Part shown: one piece after another, positions 32,429 through 35,817 of the stretch | Layout: every line of letters starts with the position of its first letter | How positions within the stretch are numbered: the first letter of the stretch is position 1 | NCBI GenBank assembly: GCA_017522065.1 | Contig: JAFXAD010000008.1 | Coordinates: 1 to 35,817 of the forward strand | DNA: 35,817 nucleotides | Origin: Bacteroidales bacterium | Lineage (GTDB): Bacteria; Bacteroidota; Bacteroidia; Bacteroidales; P3 | Reading direction: 5' to 3' | Notes under the pieces: model-generated | Told to the model about the DNA's origin: nothing | The model's input: only the letters and a program-made list of their open reading frames with translations | Database searches by the model: none | Made by a program: the position numbers and the translations under genes

Positions 32429-33149
32429 GCCTTTTCATACCATAATCACAACAGAATTGTCCCTCTTCCGCGACCTCATAGAACTCTTCTTCCCTCGCTC
32501 CTGTTGCCTCTGCGGAGCTCCTCTCCTCGGCAGCGAACACGACATCTGCCTCCACTGCCTGCAGACCCTCCCAGAAGCGCTCACCGCACAAGGGAAGGAC
32601 AATATCGTCGACCACCGCCTGATGGGACGCATCAACTACGTGGCAGCCACCTCGCTGCTCCTCTTTTCGCAAGGCAACAACACTCAACGTCTGCTCCACC
32701 AAATCAAATACCACGGCAACGAACCGCTTGCCGTCACAATGGGACGACAAATAGGGCTCCAACTCACTGGCAACCACCTCTTCGACGATGTCGACATCAT
32801 CATTCCCGTACCTCTACACCCTCGCAAACAGCGACGCCGTGGCTACAACCAGTCTTTGCTTCTCTGCCGAGGCATTACACAGACTTTCGCCCGACCCGTG
32901 TCTTCCGACAATCTCATACGCATCCGGCACACCGCCTCACAAACCCACATGAATCGCGAAGAGCGTTTCAACAACATGAACGGCGTCTTCCGCGTCCTCA
33001 ATCCTCAAGACCTCATCGGAAAACATATCCTCATCGTCGACGACGTCATCACCACAGGGGCCACCCTCGAGGCATGTTACACCGCTCTCAAAGACATCCA
33101 AGGCCTACGTATCAGCATCGCAACCCTCGCCGTCACCGACAACGCATGA
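32400..33149 (+). CDS. ComF-like phosphoribosyltransferase
   Basis: A 249-residue protein from ATG 32400. An N-terminal zinc-type Cys4 cluster (CCLCGAPLLGSEHDICLHC) precedes a phosphoribosyltransferase fold with PVPLHPRKQRRRGYNQS and the PRPP motif ILIVDDVITTGAT. Family members (ComFC/GntX) have been tied to DNA uptake, though in most bacteria the role is unclear. Start uncertain: ATG 32400 overlaps queA by 29 nt, while TTG 32457 would give a protein beginning SLFRDLIELFFPRSC, closer to typical ComF starts. The frame is open further upstream within queA. A hairpin with nine T follows, ending this transcript. Confidence 0.88.
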   Translation: MVTVVSSCRRPFHTIITTELSLFRDLIELFFPRSCCLCGAPLLGSEHDICLHCLQTLPEALTAQGKDNIVDHRLMGRINYVAATSLLLFSQGNNTQRLLHQIKYHGNEPLAVTMGRQIGLQLTGNHLFDDVDIIIPVPLHPRKQRRRGYNQSLLLCRGITQTFARPVSSDNLIRIRHTASQTHMNREERFNNMNGVFRVLNPQDLIGKHILIVDDVITTGATLEACYTALKDIQGLRISIATLAVTDNA

Positions 33150-33165
33150 CGATCCTCCCCTGGTA

Positions 33166-33195
33166 CGCGAGCATCCATGCTTGCGATTTTTTTTT
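33166..33195 (+). terminator. Terminator after the ComF-like gene
   Basis: CGCGAGCA-TCCA-TGCTTGCG forms an 8-bp stem with one G-U pair, followed by A and nine T (33187-33195). A nearly identical hairpin without the T run follows birA at 35633-35652. Confidence 0.88.
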
Positions 33196-33237
33196 CGTAA
33201 TTCTTATTTCTACACTATTACTTTTTAAAAAATTTTT

Positions 33238-33245
33238 TATCTTCG
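33238..33245 (+). promoter_or_regulatory. Possible -7 box of pyrH
   Basis: TATCTTCG differs by one base from TAnnTTTG. It follows a T-rich stretch and lies 83 nt before the pyrH ATG, downstream of the terminator at 33166-33195. A separate promoter is therefore needed, and this is the best candidate I see. Confidence 0.35.
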
Positions 33246-33328
33246 TAGTCACATTCACGAACCGACCCATCTACACAATAATATATTAAACAAATACTTA
33301 TACACAAAACCACACAATCACTCACCTT

Positions 33329-34033
33329 ATGAAATACAAACGCGTCCTCCTCAAACTCAGTGGCGAGTCGCTTATGGGCTCCCAAAATTATGGTATCGAC
33401 CCCACAATGCTTGAACAATATTCCGCCGACATACGCCAAGCTGTCGATGCCGGTGTCGAAGTGGCTATCGTCATCGGTGGCGGCAACATCTTCCGCGGAC
33501 TCAGCGGCGCCGCCAAAGGCATGGACCGCGTCCAAGGCGACTATATGGGTATGCTCGCCACACTCATCAACAGCATGGCCCTCCAAGCTGAACTCGAAAA
33601 GCAAGGACTCCGTACCGAGCTCCTCTCCGGACTCGCCATCGAGCCCATCTGCAAGGAAATGAGCCGACGACGCGCCATCGAAGCCATGCGCGACGGACGT
33701 GTGGTCATCATCGGCGGCGGCAGTGGCAATCCTTTCTTCACCACCGACACAGCCTCTGCCCTCCGTGCTGTCGAAATCCAAGCCGATGCCATCCTCAAAG
33801 GCACTCGCGTCGACGGCGTCTATACTGCCGATCCTGAGAAAGACCCCTCTGCCACCAAATACACCTCCCTGTCATTCCAAGAGGCCTTGAACAAAAAACT
33901 CAAAATCATGGACCTCACAGCCTTCGCACTCTGCGAGGAAAACCACCTTCCCATCTATGTTTTCGACATGAACCGCAAAGGCAACCTGCTCCGCGTTGTC
34001 TCTGGCGACCCAATCGGAACCGAAGTAATATAA
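33329..34033 (+). CDS. pyrH: UMP kinase
   Basis: A 234-residue amino acid kinase family enzyme phosphorylating UMP to UDP. Seen: YKRVLLKLSGESLMG (3-17), VAIVIGGGNIFRGLSG (the GGGN phosphate loop), MDRVQGDYMGMLAT, VIIGGGSGNPFFTTDTASAL, LKGTRVDGVYTADPEKDPSA and IYVFDMNRKGNLLRVV. Length and motifs are normal for bacterial PyrH. It lies 104 nt before frr in the conserved pyrH-frr order. Confidence 0.97.
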   Translation: MKYKRVLLKLSGESLMGSQNYGIDPTMLEQYSADIRQAVDAGVEVAIVIGGGNIFRGLSGAAKGMDRVQGDYMGMLATLINSMALQAELEKQGLRTELLSGLAIEPICKEMSRRRAIEAMRDGRVVIIGGGSGNPFFTTDTASALRAVEIQADAILKGTRVDGVYTADPEKDPSATKYTSLSFQEALNKKLKIMDLTAFALCEENHLPIYVFDMNRKGNLLRVVSGDPIGTEVI

Positions 34034-34043
34034 AATCCCCACT

Positions 34044-34130
34044 CCCTTTAACCTTTAACCTTTCTGCCTGCTTGCAGGCCTGCGACCGAAGTGGAGCAAA
34101 CCTTTAACCTTTAAACTCCTTAAACCCTTA
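34044..34130 (+). repeat. Pyrimidine-rich CCTTTAACC tract with an internal hairpin before frr
   Basis: CCCTTTAACCTTTAACCTTT and AACCTTTAACCTTTAAACTC flank a small CCTGC-TT-GCAGG hairpin (34067-34078) and a GCGACCGAAGTGGAGC segment. The tract ends just before the frr start. The same short units precede the dehydratase gene at 16369 on that gene's coding strand. Confidence 0.75.
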
Positions 34131-34137
34131 TATAACA

Positions 34138-34701
34138 ATGAACGATCTTTCTAAAGCATGCATCGACGAAGCAAAACAAAGCATGCAAAGCGCAATCAAT
34201 TTCCTCGAAAAAGAACTGGCCAAAATCCGCGCCGGCAAAGCCAACCCAGGCATGCTCGACGGTGTCAAGATTGACTACTACGGTGCCCCCACCGAGCTCA
34301 GCCAAGCCGCCAACATCAGCACCCCCGACGCTCGCAGCATCATCATCCAGCCATGGGACAAATCCATCATCGGCGCCATCAACAAAGCCATCCTCGACGC
34401 AAACCTCGGATTCACACCGCGTCACGAAGGTGATATCCTCCGCATCGTCGTCCCTCCTCTGACCGAAGAGCGACGCAAAGAGCTCTCCAAGGCTGCCAAA
34501 ACCGAAGTCGAGAACAGCAAGGTCAACATCCGCAACGCACGACGCAACGTAATGGACAAAGTCAAGAAACTCAAAGACAAATCCGTTCCCGAAGACGAAG
34601 TGAAACAGGTCGAAAAAGAAATTCAGGATGTCACCGACCGCTTCATAGGAGAATGCGACAAAATCTATGCCGCCAAGGAAAAAGAGATTATGACCGTATA
34701 A
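34138..34701 (+). CDS. frr: Ribosome recycling factor
   Basis: A 187-residue protein that, with EF-G, splits the post-termination ribosome. Conserved blocks: INFLEKELAKIRAGKANPGML, VKIDYYGAPTELSQAANIS (in part), IIIQPWDKSIIGAINKAI, ILRIVVPPLTEERRKELSK, NIRNARRNVMDKVKKLK and VTDRFIGECDKIYAAKEKEI. Length normal (185 in E. coli). It follows pyrH and overlaps or abuts the birA frame. A repeat-rich leader precedes it. Confidence 0.97.
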   Translation: MNDLSKACIDEAKQSMQSAINFLEKELAKIRAGKANPGMLDGVKIDYYGAPTELSQAANISTPDARSIIIQPWDKSIIGAINKAILDANLGFTPRHEGDILRIVVPPLTEERRKELSKAAKTEVENSKVNIRNARRNVMDKVKKLKDKSVPEDEVKQVEKEIQDVTDRFIGECDKIYAAKEKEIMTV

Positions 34702-34715
34702 TTCAAAATCACCAC

Positions 34716-35564
34716 TTGAACAACCGCATTTTCGACATACGGTGGTTCGACTCGCTCGAATCCACCAACAACTACTGCAAGCTCCTCGACCTCAACACCG
34801 TCGAGGAGTTTACGGTTATATGCGCACACAGCCAGACGGCAGGCATCGGGCAGCAGGGTAACCACTGGGCCAGTGAGCCCGGCAAGAACCTCACATTCAG
34901 CCTCATCCTCAAACCCACTTTCCTTCGCGCCGCCGACCAGTACTCGCTGACGATGGCCATCGCACTCGCCATAGCCGACACCTTGGATCTTCTGATCTCC
35001 AATCCCAAAAACGACCAGTTCGCTCCCTCTGGTCGCGTTCGGTTCTCTCAAAGAAACCAGTTCGCTCCCTCTGGTCGCATTCAAATCAAGTGGCCCAACG
35101 ACATCTATGTCGGGACGCCAAGCGAACAGCATTACCGCAAAATCTGCGGCATCCTTGTCACCAACCAACTCAGCGGGTCGCACATCGCCACTTCCATCTG
35201 CGGCATAGGGCTCAACGTCAACCAGACCTGTTTCCCCGCATGGGTTCCAAACCCCACATCGCTGCTACTCGAAGCCTCTGCCCCGTCATCCCCCACCCCC
35301 TTCGCCATCGACACCGTCCTCGACACTGTGCTCGACTGCATACTGCACCGATACCGTCAGCTCTCCCTGCACGACGGACCCGATGCCATCAAGACCGACT
35401 ACCTCAGCCGCCTCTACCGCCTGGGACAGGAAGCCTCCTACTTTTACAACGGCAAAACTATCCGTGCCACAATCACCGGCATCGACCACTTCGGGCACCT
35501 CCTCCTCACCACCTCCACAGGCTCGCACCTCTCCTGTGCCCTCAAAGAGATAAGTTTTTTATAA
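34716..35564 (+). CDS. birA: Biotin-[acetyl-CoA-carboxylase] ligase with an in-frame repeat insertion
   Basis: A 282-residue protein from TTG 34716. The catalytic domain has FDSLESTNNYC, AHSQTAGIGQQGNHWASEPG (the biotinoyl-AMP loop, a variant of GRGRRGRxW with Gly-Gln-Gln-Gly), LTFSLILKPTFL, IKWPNDIYV, ICGILVTN and GIGLNVNQT. No N-terminal HTH, so no repressor role. Start: TTG 34716 gives the usual short lead into the FDS motif. ATG 34653 is in frame but would overlap frr by 49 nt. Between IADTLDLLI and IQIKWPND there are about 25 extra residues containing two copies of QFAPSGR, encoded by a duplicated 42-nt hairpin repeat (35013-35078). The loop is likely surface exposed; activity is uncertain but plausible. 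Confidence 0.9.
   Translation: MNNRIFDIRWFDSLESTNNYCKLLDLNTVEEFTVICAHSQTAGIGQQGNHWASEPGKNLTFSLILKPTFLRAADQYSLTMAIALAIADTLDLLISNPKNDQFAPSGRVRFSQRNQFAPSGRIQIKWPNDIYVGTPSEQHYRKICGILVTNQLSGSHIATSICGIGLNVNQTCFPAWVPNPTSLLLEASAPSSPTPFAIDTVLDTVLDCILHRYRQLSLHDGPDAIKTDYLSRLYRLGQEASYFYNGKTIRATITGIDHFGHLLLTTSTGSHLSCALKEISFL
35013..35078 (+). repeat. Duplicated hairpin repeat inside birA
   Basis: ACCAGTTCGCTCCCTCTGGT plus CGC occurs at 35014-35036 and again at 35056-35078, exactly 42 nt (14 codons) apart. Each copy can fold with CCAG pairing to CTGG around a TTCGCTCCCT loop. It is translated as QFAPSGR twice. Confidence 0.92.
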
Positions 35565-35632
35565 TCAATTTTTCTACGCTCCATTTCGTACTTTTCGCCT
35601 TTTGCCGGCAAAACAAATTCGTTGTGTTGGTA

Positions 35633-35652
35633 CGCAAGCATCCTTGCTTGCG
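35633..35652 (+). terminator. Hairpin after birA
   Basis: CGCAAGCA-TCCT-TGCTTGCG is a perfect 8-bp stem followed by ATAAAATATT rather than a T run. A second palindrome, TTTTGCCGGCAAAA, lies at 35600-35613. It is probably the 3' end of the birA transcript, and nearly the same hairpin ends the ComF transcript. Confidence 0.5.
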
Positions 35653-35665
35653 ATAAAATATTAGT

Positions 35666-35817
35666 GGTAATCTCTAAAAATTCGTTTAATTATCTTCGTT
35701 GACATTTCTTTGGCTCGGAAAAGCAAACAAGTTTTCTTTTCTCTCGCTTTGCGAAACGTTCGCGTTTTGTTTGCAAAACAAATTTCTAAATATCAATTCG
35801 TTTAATTCGTACAATTG
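35666..35817. repeat. Dispersed repeat family B, copy with internal insertion (reaches window edge)
   Basis: Starts GGTAATCTCTAAAAATTCG like the other copies. It is interrupted by about 80 nt of unrelated sequence (from about 35692), then resumes with GCGTTTTGTTTGCAAAACAA and AATTCGTTTAATTCGTACAA up to the window end. I see no gene between 35565 and 35817. Confidence 0.88.

Noticed and set aside
1-35817. tRNA, rRNA or other standard RNA genes
   Set aside because: No cloverleaf-like or ribosomal RNA sequence was noticed in the gaps; a covariance search was not possible here.

Overview
The window looks like chromosomal DNA from a member of the Bacteroidales (phylum Bacteroidota). Several promoters fit the Bacteroidetes sigma-ABfr pattern (TTTG, about 19 nt, then TAnnTTTG). 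Shine-Dalgarno sequences are weak or absent. A secreted protein carries a type IX secretion system (T9SS) C-terminal sorting domain. A radical SAM/lipoprotein gene pair typical of Bacteroidales is present. GC content is moderate in genes, while the gaps are AT-rich and full of short dispersed repeats. I cannot name the genus.

Layout. 1-1905 (minus): the start of an IS-type transposase at the left edge, a hairpin, then a radical SAM/SPASM maturase downstream of its partner lipoprotein. 2050-3090 (plus): a DAHP synthase-chorismate mutase fusion. 3099-5930 (minus): two secreted proteins, one a T9SS cargo. 6133-6764 (minus): ribosomal proteins L27 and L21. 6891-8090 (minus): one reading frame that joins leucyl/phenylalanyl-tRNA-protein transferase (Aat) to HPPK (FolK), an unusual fusion. 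8170-10523 (minus): a small lipoprotein, a 118-bp direct repeat and a glutamine synthetase. 10817-12205 (plus): Xaa-Pro aminopeptidase.

12323-25420 (minus) is a surface polysaccharide precursor cluster of twelve genes. In transcription order these are rfbA-rfbC-rfbD-rfbB (dTDP-L-rhamnose), a WecA/MraY-type initiating transferase, wbpB-wbpD-wbpE-wbpA (UDP-2,3-diacetamido-glucuronic acid), a membrane-bound UDP-HexNAc 4,6-dehydratase, then gmd-fcl (GDP-L-fucose). The genes overlap tightly within blocks. The blocks are separated by repeat-bearing gaps, including a 10-G run and a 47-bp tandem repeat. No glycosyltransferase that elongates the chain, no flippase and no polymerase is visible here.

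25723-35564 (plus): an AddB-like nuclease, an OmpA-like/TPR lipoprotein, phosphatidylserine synthase, queA, a ComF-like phosphoribosyltransferase, pyrH, frr and biotin-protein ligase. These are mostly housekeeping genes. Two of them (queA and birA) contain intergenic-type repeat sequence translated in frame.

The items most worth a second look are the radical SAM/lipoprotein pair with a duplicated YGVP motif, the Aat-FolK fusion, three distinct dispersed repeat families, repeat-derived insertions inside conserved enzymes, and the coexistence of a Wbp pathway with T9SS cargo.
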